DNA from: Ilyobacter_A sp963675185
GTDB lineage: Bacteria; Fusobacteriota; Fusobacteriia; Fusobacteriales; Fusobacteriaceae
Direction of reading: 5' to 3'
Assembly (NCBI GenBank): GCA_963675185.2
Contig: CAXXOH010000001.1
Coordinates: 62,001 to 126,000, forward strand
DNA length: 64,000 bases
Shown here: positions 25,499 through 33,368 of the stretch, piece by piece
Position numbering within the stretch: the stretch's first letter is position 1
Layout: each line of letters starts with the position of its first letter
The notes under the pieces: generated by a model
What the model was told of the DNA's origin: nothing
The model's input: the letters and a program-made list of their open reading frames with translations, nothing else
Database searches by the model: none
Position numbers and translations under genes: made by a program

Positions 25499-25536
25499 AA
25501 AAAGAGAAGCTGAATTTTTTCTAGCTTCTCTTTTTA
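25499..25536. terminator. Bidirectional terminator between par operon and hydrogenase operon
   Basis: AAAGAGAAGCT (25501-25511) and AGCTTCTCTTT (25523-25533) form an 11-bp stem with A and T runs outside. It closes the par operon and, in reverse, the hydrogenase operon. Confidence 0.9.
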
Positions 25537-25554
25537 TTTTACTTGTATGTTATT

Positions 25555-26967
25555 TTAAAAATTTAATTTTGAAAGCATAGATTTGGCTATGACAGGTTTG
25601 CTCATTATGCATGGTCCTGATATGCAGCCACCTTCGCAGGCCATACCCTCAATGAGGTCAAATTTTTCTTTTTTAGCCTTCTGAAATATCTGGTTCGCTT
25701 GGTCTAAACCGTCCATTTTTATTGTACTTATATCTTTTTTACATAGATTTACCACTGCTTGAGTAACTCCGCCAGAACTTGCGAAATTCCATGCGTCTAC
25801 ACTTCCTTCAATATCCTCTGATTCGCACTCAGAAGGTTCTATATTTTTTGCTATGAAAAGTGCAGCAATCTCCTCAAAAGTTAGTACATGTTTAACAAAC
25901 CCCTTGTTATATGCCTCCATTTTTTTAGCAATACAAGGACCTATAAACACAATTTTTGCATCCGGTTTTTCTTTTTTTATCTGTTCAGCAAGGGCAATCA
26001 TTGGAGATGGAGCTGGAGATATTTTATCTATAAAATCCGGCTGATTCTTTTCTATATAGTCCACGAATGCAGGGCAGCATGAGGTTGTAACTGTATCGGT
26101 TGAATTTTCTATAAATTCGGCTTCTTCCTCGGCAACGATATCAGCTCCTAAGGCAACTTCATAAACTTCTGAAAAACCGACCATTTTAAGAGTAGTCTTG
26201 ATTTTACCTAGAGTAACCTTTGGACCGAATTGCGCAATTATAGCAGGAGCGAACATTGCAATCATCTCGTCCTCAGAACTTTTTATCCCTTTCATGACTT
26301 TTATGATGTCTGAAGGAGTTTCTACGGCTCCAAAAGGACACGCCACAAAACAACTTCCGCAACTTAAACAATCCTCATAGTTAATTTCAACTGCGCTATC
26401 ACCGTTGCTCTTTATAGCAGAAACTGCACAAGATCTTTCACAAGGCCTTTCTAGTTTAACGATTGCAAAATAGTTACAAGCTTTTTCGCACAAGCCACAC
26501 CCGACACACTTTTCAGTATCGATAACTGCTCTTCCATTTTTAATTTCTATTGCATTTCTAGGACATACCGATCTACATGAATTTGCCATGCAATTTCTAC
26601 AGAGATCTGTAGCATAGTATTTACCAGATGGGCAGATATCACATGCTTCTTGTATTACTTGTACAAATTTTTCTTTTGGAGCATAAGATTCATCTGATAA
26701 ATACTGATCGATAGAGTTTGCAATTTCAAAAAGTTCTAAATTTTTAGTTTTTTCATAGTCAAGCCCTAGGTAAAGTTTTATTCTGTGCTTTAAAACTTCC
26801 CTTTCATGATAAACAGAAGTTCTATATTGAGCAGTAGGACCTGGTAAAATTGTTTTATTTAATTTTGGCAATTCCCATTTTAACTTTCCAGTTTCGTATA
26901 GCTTAGCTAGTTTTATAATAGTTTCCCTTCTAAGCTTTATGGATCTATTAAAAACAAAGTTACGCAT
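25555..26967 (-). CDS. Monomeric [FeFe] hydrogenase-like protein
   Basis: The protein has 470 residues. The H-cluster signatures are TSCCPAF (near 295), FIGPCIAKKMEA (near 345) and GMACEGGC (near 443), so all four H-cluster cysteines are present. Cysteine clusters upstream (CDICPSGKYYATDLC, CVGCGLCEKAC, CLSCGSCFVAC) hold several [4Fe-4S] centres. It lacks the N-terminal [2Fe-2S] domain of group A catalytic enzymes, and its motif variants differ from theirs. Related forms in clostridia sit beside PAS and phosphatase genes and are thought to be sensory or of unsettled role. It is the last gene of a five-gene operon with a [2Fe-2S] protein, phosphatase and PAS protein. Hydrogen sensing or production are both possible. 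Confidence 0.88.
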   Translation of the reverse strand: MRNFVFNRSIKLRRETIIKLAKLYETGKLKWELPKLNKTILPGPTAQYRTSVYHEREVLKHRIKLYLGLDYEKTKNLELFEIANSIDQYLSDESYAPKEKFVQVIQEACDICPSGKYYATDLCRNCMANSCRSVCPRNAIEIKNGRAVIDTEKCVGCGLCEKACNYFAIVKLERPCERSCAVSAIKSNGDSAVEINYEDCLSCGSCFVACPFGAVETPSDIIKVMKGIKSSEDEMIAMFAPAIIAQFGPKVTLGKIKTTLKMVGFSEVYEVALGADIVAEEEAEFIENSTDTVTTSCCPAFVDYIEKNQPDFIDKISPAPSPMIALAEQIKKEKPDAKIVFIGPCIAKKMEAYNKGFVKHVLTFEEIAALFIAKNIEPSECESEDIEGSVDAWNFASSGGVTQAVVNLCKKDISTIKMDGLDQANQIFQKAKKEKFDLIEGMACEGGCISGPCIMSKPVIAKSMLSKLNF

Positions 26968-26972
26968 TTTTA

Positions 26973-27212
26973 CTACTCTCCCATCTTATCAATTATTATT
27001 TTTTTCAATTTGTCAGAAGTCATAGAGCCGATTAATTCACCATCGACCATTACTACCGGCGGTGTAAGTTGACCTTGGCATACTCCAAAACAGGTGGCAT
27101 AATCTATCTTCATGTGCTTTAAGATATCAGGAGCCAGCTCTTTTATACCGTCAATAAGAGTAGTTCCACCCATTAAATAACAAGTTGTACCAACACAAAT
27201 CTTTAAATTCAT
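26973..27212 (-). CDS. Small thioredoxin-like [2Fe-2S] ferredoxin (HndA/NuoE type)
   Basis: The protein has 79 residues. The four cysteine ligands are spaced as in NuoE/HndA C-terminal domains: CVGTTC near the start and CFGVCQ in the middle. The longer family members have about 160 residues and an N-terminal helical domain that is absent here. It probably passes electrons to or from the hydrogenase whose gene starts 5 bp downstream. AGGAGG-like bases precede the ATG, 17 bp after the phosphatase gene. Confidence 0.85.
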   Translation of the reverse strand: MNLKICVGTTCYLMGGTTLIDGIKELAPDILKHMKIDYATCFGVCQGQLTPPVVMVDGELIGSMTSDKLKKIIIDKMGE

Positions 27213-27229
27213 TCAAAATCCTCCTATTG

Positions 27230-28390
27230 TTAACAGTATTCAACATTGACCTGCTTACCGAGTTTCTTAAGATTTTCAACAAAATCTCTAATTAAATTTG
27301 ATCTTATTGACATATCAAAAGGTAACGCAGGATTATGATAAAAAGTATTTACCTTTCTTCCAACAAGTATATCTATATCGTCACATTCTCTGATTAATTT
27401 GAATAATTTTTCAGCGGAGTTTAGCTTCCCTTTGAGGTCAACTTCATACATGTTGTTTTTGCATTTTTTCACAAGCTCGATCAAGGCTTTTATTGTGAGA
27501 ACCCCTTCGGTAACTAGATCTACTCCGTTCATAGAACCTGCAGGCGGGATAGAATCCGTTGTTATATCAGAGAAATCAATATTTATTTCATTTTTAGATA
27601 TTCTAGATACAATGTTGCTAGTAGTTCCGCCGCATATAATTTTTCTACCCTCATAACCCAAGAATTTGTTTACATAGTAGATATCAGTCTTAGGGTCTAA
27701 AGGCGGACCAGTGAATATCATTGCTTTTGGCTTTTCAGTTGCTTTTATTCCAACAATTGTGGCATCATCGCCTGGTTTAAAGCCATAGTAACTGTCGGTA
27801 AGCTCAATCATGTTATCTACAAGTTCTTTAATATCACGAGTTTTTCTCTGCATTTTTTTTAAGTATTCATTTATATTGTCTATTCCCCACCCGAAATTCA
27901 TGAGGTTTCCAAGACCAGCATGTAATACTCCATCACTCATTATAAAAATGAAATCATCTTTTTCGAGTAAAAATTCACAAGTTTTGATACACTTACCGTT
28001 TATGTCTAATTTTTTATACGTAGGGTTATACATCTCCCCTTTTTTAAATATCAGAGTTCTTGGATTGTCGTAATTTACAATTTTTACTTTTCCGTTTTTA
28101 AAAATTTGAACTATAGTAAAGGTTGAGTAGGCTATCCCCCTTGTCTGGCATACAGGAAGGGTCATAGCAATAGTGTCTACTACTTCTTCTATCTCTACAC
28201 CTTTTTCGATCATAGTACAAATAATTTCGGTTGTCAGTATAGAGAGGATGCTAGCCTTTATACCGCTTCCAAGGCCATCAGACAGTATAATTATTTTAGA
28301 ATCTTTTGTTCGTCCAAGCTGGAAGTTATCGCCACAAACTTCTTCCCCATAATGATTTAAATTCCTCTTATACACAACAGCAGATATCAT
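27230..28390 (-). CDS. SpoIIE/RsbU-type PP2C phosphatase
   Basis: The protein has 386 residues. The N-terminal 220 residues carry PP2C metal-binding motifs (IILSDGLGSGIKAS, FIMSDGVLHAG, GDDATIVGI). The C-terminal 150 residues (from KAMIFTGPPLDP) form a second domain I do not recognise, with IICGGTTSNIVSRI and VDLVTEGVLT. In the family such enzymes remove serine phosphates from anti-anti-sigma or related switch proteins. No anti-sigma partner is next to it, but the STAS-like protein at 5.5 kb is the same type of fold. The operon links it to a PAS sensor and a hydrogenase. Activity is likely; the target is unknown. Confidence 0.85.
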   Translation of the reverse strand: MISAVVYKRNLNHYGEEVCGDNFQLGRTKDSKIIILSDGLGSGIKASILSILTTEIICTMIEKGVEIEEVVDTIAMTLPVCQTRGIAYSTFTIVQIFKNGKVKIVNYDNPRTLIFKKGEMYNPTYKKLDINGKCIKTCEFLLEKDDFIFIMSDGVLHAGLGNLMNFGWGIDNINEYLKKMQRKTRDIKELVDNMIELTDSYYGFKPGDDATIVGIKATEKPKAMIFTGPPLDPKTDIYYVNKFLGYEGRKIICGGTTSNIVSRISKNEINIDFSDITTDSIPPAGSMNGVDLVTEGVLTIKALIELVKKCKNNMYEVDLKGKLNSAEKLFKLIRECDDIDILVGRKVNTFYHNPALPFDMSIRSNLIRDFVENLKKLGKQVNVEYC

Positions 28391-28403
28391 AGTGATTCAT
28401 CTC

Positions 28404-28895
28404 CTAATTTTCCTTTTTTAAAATGGCAAGCAATTTTAAAAGACTTGCTTTTGTTTCAGCAGTGGTTTCCCCTAGTATAGATGCAATTTCCTGACCCACG
28501 CTCATCTGTTTATCAACTATTTTTTGTACTTCTTCAGCTATTTGAAGTTTTAAACCTCTTAATTCTTGCTCTTTTCTTTCTTCTGAGGTAACGTCATGGA
28601 AAATTTTCACAAGCAAGCCCTTATCTTCCAACTTAAACACTGCTTCCGACATAATCAGTCCATGTTTTGGGTATTCTTTTATTTTTTTGACACATTTTCC
28701 GTTTTGATTTACATCTACAAAATCTTCAATGTCATCAAAGAACTCTACAACAGATCTTCCGATCACGTCGTCATCACCGAAATTAAATGTTTTAGCAAAT
28801 GCAGGGTTAATTAGTTGTATGTTGTAACTTTCATCTAAAACAAGAAGGCTGTTTGGATCGTAGTCAAAAATCATTTCCCAGATATTCTTATTCAT
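28404..28895 (-). CDS. PAS-domain sensor protein without output domain
   Basis: The protein has 163 residues. Residues 10-110 are a PAS domain (LLVLDESYNIQLINPAFAKTF at the start, IGRSVVEFFDD, and the end VKIFHDVTSEER). A coiled helix (EQELRGLKLQIAEEVQKIV) and a short tail follow. No kinase, DNA-binding or cyclase domain is attached. It is 13 bp before the phosphatase gene and 2 bp after the [2Fe-2S] gene, so it may pass a redox or ligand signal directly to the phosphatase. No ligand can be inferred; there is no obvious heme or flavin motif. Confidence 0.8.
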   Translation of the reverse strand: MNKNIWEMIFDYDPNSLLVLDESYNIQLINPAFAKTFNFGDDDVIGRSVVEFFDDIEDFVDVNQNGKCVKKIKEYPKHGLIMSEAVFKLEDKGLLVKIFHDVTSEERKEQELRGLKLQIAEEVQKIVDKQMSVGQEIASILGETTAETKASLLKLLAILKKEN

Positions 28896-28897
28896 TT

Positions 28898-29179
28898 TTA
28901 AATTCTCCCTTCTATTGATTTTATTTTGTATTCCAGTATAGTAGGGTAAATTTCTTTTTCGAACTTTTCTTGTATATTTTCTGGGTTCAATTTTTTAAAA
29001 AGTTTGTCCTGTAGTTTTACCACAACTCCTTCAAGACATGGCCCAAGACAAAATGCCCCACTTAGTTCGACAAAGTCTTCTAGTTCATATTTTTCTAGAT
29101 TTTTTTTAAGGACTTCCACTATTTTAGGAGCCCCTTTCATATAGCAGGCACTACCCATGCATATAGAGAGTTTTATCAT
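28898..29179 (-). CDS. [2Fe-2S] thioredoxin-like ferredoxin, first gene of the hydrogenase operon
   Basis: The chosen start gives 93 residues. Upstream in-frame ATG codons at 29185 and 29239 are less likely because AAGGTG, the ribosome site, fits the ATG at 29179. CMGSACYMKGAP and the later CLGPCLEG give the four ligand cysteines of a [2Fe-2S] thioredoxin-like ferredoxin. It differs from the 79-residue protein later in the operon, so the operon has two distinct [2Fe-2S] carriers. It may transfer electrons from or to the PAS sensor or the hydrogenase. Confidence 0.85.
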   Translation of the reverse strand: MIKLSICMGSACYMKGAPKIVEVLKKNLEKYELEDFVELSGAFCLGPCLEGVVVKLQDKLFKKLNPENIQEKFEKEIYPTILEYKIKSIEGRI

Positions 29180-29205
29180 ACCCATCACCTTTTTATTATT
29201 TTTAA

Positions 29206-29231
29206 GGGCAGGAAACGTTAGAATCCTGCCC
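29206..29231 (-). promoter_or_regulatory. GC-rich hairpin in the leader of the hydrogenase operon
   Basis: GGGCAGGA (29206-29213) and TCCTGCCC (29224-29231) pair perfectly around a 10-bp loop. It lies within the transcribed leader, about 25 bp before the first start codon, and no T run follows. It may affect mRNA stability or translation. Confidence 0.55.
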
Positions 29232-29251
29232 AAATACAACCAATAGTAAAC

Positions 29252-29280
29252 ATATTATTCTGTTTTTTTGTTTATGTCAA
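29252..29280 (-). promoter_or_regulatory. Promoter of the hydrogenase operon
   Basis: On the minus strand TTGACA (plus 29280-29275) and TAATAT (plus 29257-29252) are 17 bp apart. This gives the operon its own promoter, independent of adhE. Confidence 0.78.
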
Positions 29281-29334
29281 CTTTTTTTCAAATTTATTTT
29301 AAAAATCTTCAAAATGTCATTTATTATTGCTTAA

Positions 29335-31965
29335 TTATTCAGCTTCTTCTTCAGCTATAGCATTTTTCATAGCTTCATATTTTTCAGGACCATAGTAAGC
29401 ATTTAGGTAAAGTTCTTTCATCTCAGACATTAATGGATATCTAGGGTTTGCACCTGTACATTGGTCGTCGAAAGCATCTTCTGTCATTTTGTCTAAGCTT
29501 TCTAGGAAGGCTTTTTCTGAAATACCCCATTCAGCTATTGTAGAAGGGATTCCGATGCTAGCTTTTAACTCATTGATTTTTTCAACTAAAGAAGCCACTT
29601 TTTCGTCATCATTGTTTCCTCTTAATCCTAGGAAATCTGCAACTTTAACGTATCTTGATTTTGCATTAGGGTACTTGTATTGTGCAAATCCAGCCATTTT
29701 TATTGGTGCGTCACTTGCGTTAAACTTGATAACTTCATTTAGTAGAAGTGCGTTTGCAATCCCGTGTGGAATGTGGTGAGCAGCTCCTAGTTTATGAGCC
29801 ATAGAGTGGCAAAGCCCTAGGAATGCATTTGAGAATGCCATACCAGCTATACATGATGCATTCGCCATTTTTTCTTTAGCTTTTTTAGCTTCAGCTCCAC
29901 CAGCTACAGATTCAGGAAGATATTTCAATACAAGCCTTGTAGCTTCTAGCGCAAGAGGATTAGTGAACTCACTTGCAAATATAGATGCATAAGCTTCTAG
30001 CGCATGTGTTAATACGTCTATACCGGAAGCGGCAGTTAGTCCCTTCGGCATTGAAAGCATAAGTTGAGGATCAACTATAGCCATATCTGGAGTTAACTCA
30101 TAGTCAGCCAATGGATATTTTACACCAGTTTCATCGTCAGTTATAACCGCAAAAGGAGTTACCTCAGATCCAGTTCCTGCAGATGTAGCAACAGCTATAA
30201 ATTGAGCTTTTTGACCCATTTCAGGGAATGCGAAGATTCTTTTTCTAATGTCCATAAATCTCATTGCAAGGTCTTCGAACTTTACTTCAGGGTGCTCATA
30301 CATAACCCACATGATTTTGGCAGCATCCATAGGTGAACCTCCGCCAAGGGCGATGATTACATCTGGCTGGTAAGCCTTCATAGCTTCAGCACCTTTTTTG
30401 GCTGTTGACAATGTAGGGTCAGCTTGTACCTCAGAGAAAATTCTAAAGTCAACTCCCATTTCATCAAGTACTTTAGTAACATGATCAGTATACCCAAGTG
30501 AAGCTAAAACCGAGTCAGTAACGATAAAGGCCTTTTTCTTAGTACCTTTTAACTCTTGAAGTGCTACAGGAAGTGAACCGTATTTAAAGTAAATTTTTTC
30601 TGGAACTCTGAACCAAAGCATGTTTTCTCTCCTCTCAGCTACAGATTTTATGTTTATTAAGTGTTTTACTCCTACGTTTTCAGAGATTGAGTTTCCTCCC
30701 CAAGAACCGCAGCCAAGAGTTAATGAAGGAGCTAGCTTGAAGTTGAAGACATCTCCTATGGCACCTTGTGCAGCAGGCATGTTAACAAGAGTTCTACCTG
30801 TTTTCATTGTTTTTCCAAAAGCTTCTATTTTATCTTTAGACTTAAGTTCGTCAGTATATATTACAGATGTATGACCCATACCACCTAATTCAACAAGTCT
30901 GTTAGCTTTAGCAAGTGAATCTTGGAAATCTTTTGTTTTATACATAGCAAGTACAGGAGATAATTTTTCGTGCGAGAATGGTTCTTCAAGTTCTACAGAC
31001 TCTACTTCTCCAATTAGAACTTTTGCAGTTTTAGGTACTTCAACTCCTGCCATTTCAGCAATTTTATGCGCTGATTGACCAACTATGTTTGCATTTAAAT
31101 GTCCATCTATAACGATTGTTTTTCTTACTTTATCAACCTCATCTTCTTTTAAGATATAAGCCCCTCTTGAAGAAAATTCGTCTCTAACTTCTCCATAGAT
31201 TTTTTCATCTACTAATACAGCTTGCTCTGATGCACAGATGACTCCGTTGTCGAATGTTTTTGAAAGTAAAACAGAGTTAACAGCCATTTTTACATGAGCA
31301 GTTTCGTCAATTATAACAGGAGTATTTCCTGCTCCAACTCCTATTGCAGGGACTCCAGAAGAGTAAGCGGCTTTAACCATTCCAGGACCACCTGTAGCCA
31401 ATATTAGATCAACAGATTTCATTAATTGGTTAGAAAGCTCAACTGACGGTTTGTCTATCCATCCGATAATACCTTTCGGAGCTCCAGCTTTTACAGCAGC
31501 TTCTAAAACTATTTTAGCAGCTTCTATAGTACAATCCTTTGCTCTCGGATGTGGAGAGAATATAATTCCATTTCTGGTTTTAAGTGAGATTAAAGCTTTG
31601 AATGCCGCAGTAGATGTTGGGTTTGTTGTCGGGATAATCCCAGCTATAATCCCAATTGGGTCAGCTATCTTTATAATTCCATAAGCTTCATCTTTTTCAA
31701 TAATCCCACAGGTTTTAGTGTCTTTGTATTGATTGTAGATATATTCAGAAGCAAAGTGATTTTTGATAACCTTGTCTTCAACAATACCCATACCAGTTTC
31801 TTGGACAGCCATTTTTGCTAGATAAATTCTTGCATTGTTAACTGCAAGAGCAGCTTCTCTGAAAATTCTGTCTACCTTTTCTTGCGAATAAGTGGAGAAT
31901 TCCTTTTGTGCAGCTCTTACTTGTTGGATAAGAGCCTCAAGCTCTTGTGAATTAGTAACTTTCAT
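29335..31965 (-). CDS. adhE: Bifunctional aldehyde/alcohol dehydrogenase
   Basis: The protein has 876 residues, the usual AdhE length. The N-terminal half is a CoA-acylating aldehyde dehydrogenase with the catalytic Cys in FDNGVICASEQ (near residue 245). The C-terminal half is an iron-dependent alcohol dehydrogenase: GGGSPMDAAK for NAD, and HSMAHKLGAAHHIPHG with the iron histidines. It reduces acetyl-CoA to ethanol with two NADH, the main electron sink in many fermenting anaerobes. The AGGAGG site lies 8 bp before the ATG. A 258-nt leader with repeats precedes it. The hydrogenase operon starts 96 bp downstream on the same strand, with its own promoter. Confidence 0.97.
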   Translation of the reverse strand: MKVTNSQELEALIQQVRAAQKEFSTYSQEKVDRIFREAALAVNNARIYLAKMAVQETGMGIVEDKVIKNHFASEYIYNQYKDTKTCGIIEKDEAYGIIKIADPIGIIAGIIPTTNPTSTAAFKALISLKTRNGIIFSPHPRAKDCTIEAAKIVLEAAVKAGAPKGIIGWIDKPSVELSNQLMKSVDLILATGGPGMVKAAYSSGVPAIGVGAGNTPVIIDETAHVKMAVNSVLLSKTFDNGVICASEQAVLVDEKIYGEVRDEFSSRGAYILKEDEVDKVRKTIVIDGHLNANIVGQSAHKIAEMAGVEVPKTAKVLIGEVESVELEEPFSHEKLSPVLAMYKTKDFQDSLAKANRLVELGGMGHTSVIYTDELKSKDKIEAFGKTMKTGRTLVNMPAAQGAIGDVFNFKLAPSLTLGCGSWGGNSISENVGVKHLINIKSVAERRENMLWFRVPEKIYFKYGSLPVALQELKGTKKKAFIVTDSVLASLGYTDHVTKVLDEMGVDFRIFSEVQADPTLSTAKKGAEAMKAYQPDVIIALGGGSPMDAAKIMWVMYEHPEVKFEDLAMRFMDIRKRIFAFPEMGQKAQFIAVATSAGTGSEVTPFAVITDDETGVKYPLADYELTPDMAIVDPQLMLSMPKGLTAASGIDVLTHALEAYASIFASEFTNPLALEATRLVLKYLPESVAGGAEAKKAKEKMANASCIAGMAFSNAFLGLCHSMAHKLGAAHHIPHGIANALLLNEVIKFNASDAPIKMAGFAQYKYPNAKSRYVKVADFLGLRGNNDDEKVASLVEKINELKASIGIPSTIAEWGISEKAFLESLDKMTEDAFDDQCTGANPRYPLMSEMKELYLNAYYGPEKYEAMKNAIAEEEAE

Positions 31966-31991
31966 AAAACAAAACCCCTCCTAGTTGTAAT

Positions 31992-32010
31992 AGTGAAAAA
32001 AATAACTTTA
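31992..32010. repeat. 19-bp direct repeat in the adhE leader, copy 1
   Basis: AGTGAAAAAAATAACTTTA, identical to 32182-32200. This copy is 27 bp upstream of the adhE start codon. Confidence 0.8.
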
Positions 32011-32181
32011 ATTGATAAAAAAATTGATTTTCCAGCGATAAAACAATATTAAATCATAATAGATTAAAAAATACAAATTTCACTTGTACGAATGACATAA
32101 TAATTATTTGTGGATATTTTTTCTAAAAAAACATCGAAATATTGAGCTTTTTTGATACAAATAATTTCGAAATGAAAATAA

Positions 32182-32200
32182 AGTGAAAAAAATAACTTTA
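32182..32200. repeat. 19-bp direct repeat in the adhE leader, copy 2
   Basis: It is identical to the repeat at 31992-32010 and lies 30 bp downstream of the predicted -10 box. A similar AAAGTGAAAAAAATAT reads in the opposite orientation just upstream of the -35 (32270-32285). Confidence 0.8.
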
Positions 32201-32229
32201 GTTTTTCAATTAATTCCACTTTTAAGATG

Positions 32230-32258
32230 ATTATATAAAAAAATAAAAAAAAAGTCAA
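32230..32258 (-). promoter_or_regulatory. adhE promoter
   Basis: On the minus strand TTGACT (plus 32258-32253) and TATAAT (plus 32235-32230) are exactly 17 bp apart. Transcription would start near 32223, giving a leader of about 258 nt. The 32011-32230 stretch has no credible gene. Confidence 0.82.
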
Positions 32259-32327
32259 CACATATATAAATATTTTTTTCACTTTATTTTCTTGTTTTTT
32301 TCATACAAAAAAGGACCCATTATAATA

Positions 32328-33363
32328 TAATCCCTTTAAAGCAACACTTTAAAACTATTATACAATAGCTTTTTTTATTGTGTCTACTTTAAGGGGGAGG
32401 GTTGTTTGAGAAAAAATAATAAATACACAAAAGAATTTAAGTCAAAAGCAGTTAAAATGCATCTGGACGATGAATATTCATATGCACAAATTTCTGATAT
32501 ACTTCAAATTAAATCCAGTATATAAACTGTGTAAAATATCAAAAGTCAGCAGAAGCGGATACTACAACTGGAAAAATAGAAAAAAACTTTTAAGCGATAA
32601 GAAAGTCCAAGATTTACAGCTAAAAGAGGTATTGCTTGAAGCGCATAAAAAATAAAAAGGGATTTATGGTAGGCTGAGACTATGCGCCTATTTAATTTAA
32701 AGCTTAATATAAGAATTAACCACAAAAGAGTCTATATACTGATGAAAGAACTGGGAATAAGATCCGCCATAAGAAAAAAGAAGTATGTAAGAAAATATAT
32801 CCCTGGAAAATCTATTGATAACAACCTTAAAAGAGAGTTTAACGCTTCCAAACCTTTAGAAAAAATTTGCATGGATACAACTTATCTTCCCTTGGGGGAA
32901 TATAAGTTTTTGTTTATGAACGCTGCTAGGGATCTTCAGAACAACGAAATTATCGCATATGATTTGAGCCTTAGAAATAATACAGAACTTGTTCAAAATA
33001 CCATGAACAAGCTATTTAAGATGCCTTTAAAAAAAGATTGTATAATCCATACAGATCAAGGATTTCAATATACTAGGAAAGAATATTACGCTCAACTGAA
33101 AGCGCATAATATTAAACAGTCTATGTCGCGTAAGTGTAAACGCACCTATCGAAAGTTTTTTCAGCCATTTTAAGTCTGAATTCCCCCATTTTTTTAACTG
33201 AGGAAACATCCATCGAATCATTAAAGGAAGGAATTTCTAGATATATAAAGTTTTACAATCGAGAAAGAATACAACTAAAACTAAAAGGCTTGAGTCCTGT
33301 AGAATACAGGAAACAAGCCTCTTAAATATAGCTTTTATTTAATTGTCTACTTGACAGGGTCAA
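32328..33363 (+). mobile_element. IS3-family element (copy 2), degenerate
   Basis: The left end TAATCCCTTTAAAG and the right end, which reads TTGACCCTGTCAAG in reverse, are partly matching inverted ends. It is a longer sister of the remnant at 16403-16927. Both orfA and orfB are broken. Confidence 0.88.
32404..33327 (+). pseudogene. IS3-family transposase (copy 2), broken
   Basis: The orfA N-terminus (KYTKEFKSKAVKMHLDDEYS) ends in a stop at 32525. orfB is present from 32470 with a frameshift near 32655-32682. The first two catalytic Asp residues are present (ICMDTTYLPLGEY; IIHTDQGFQYT). After MSRK a frameshift replaces the expected GNCWDNAPIESFF, and the third catalytic Glu is lost from the frame. 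The remaining DNA still matches copy 1 to the end. The element is inactive. Confidence 0.88.
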
Positions 33364-33368
33364 AACTA

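Noticed and set aside
32064..32282. 72-residue minus-strand frame upstream of adhE
   Set aside because: It overlaps the predicted adhE promoter and leader, has low-complexity hydrophobic content and lacks a ribosome site.
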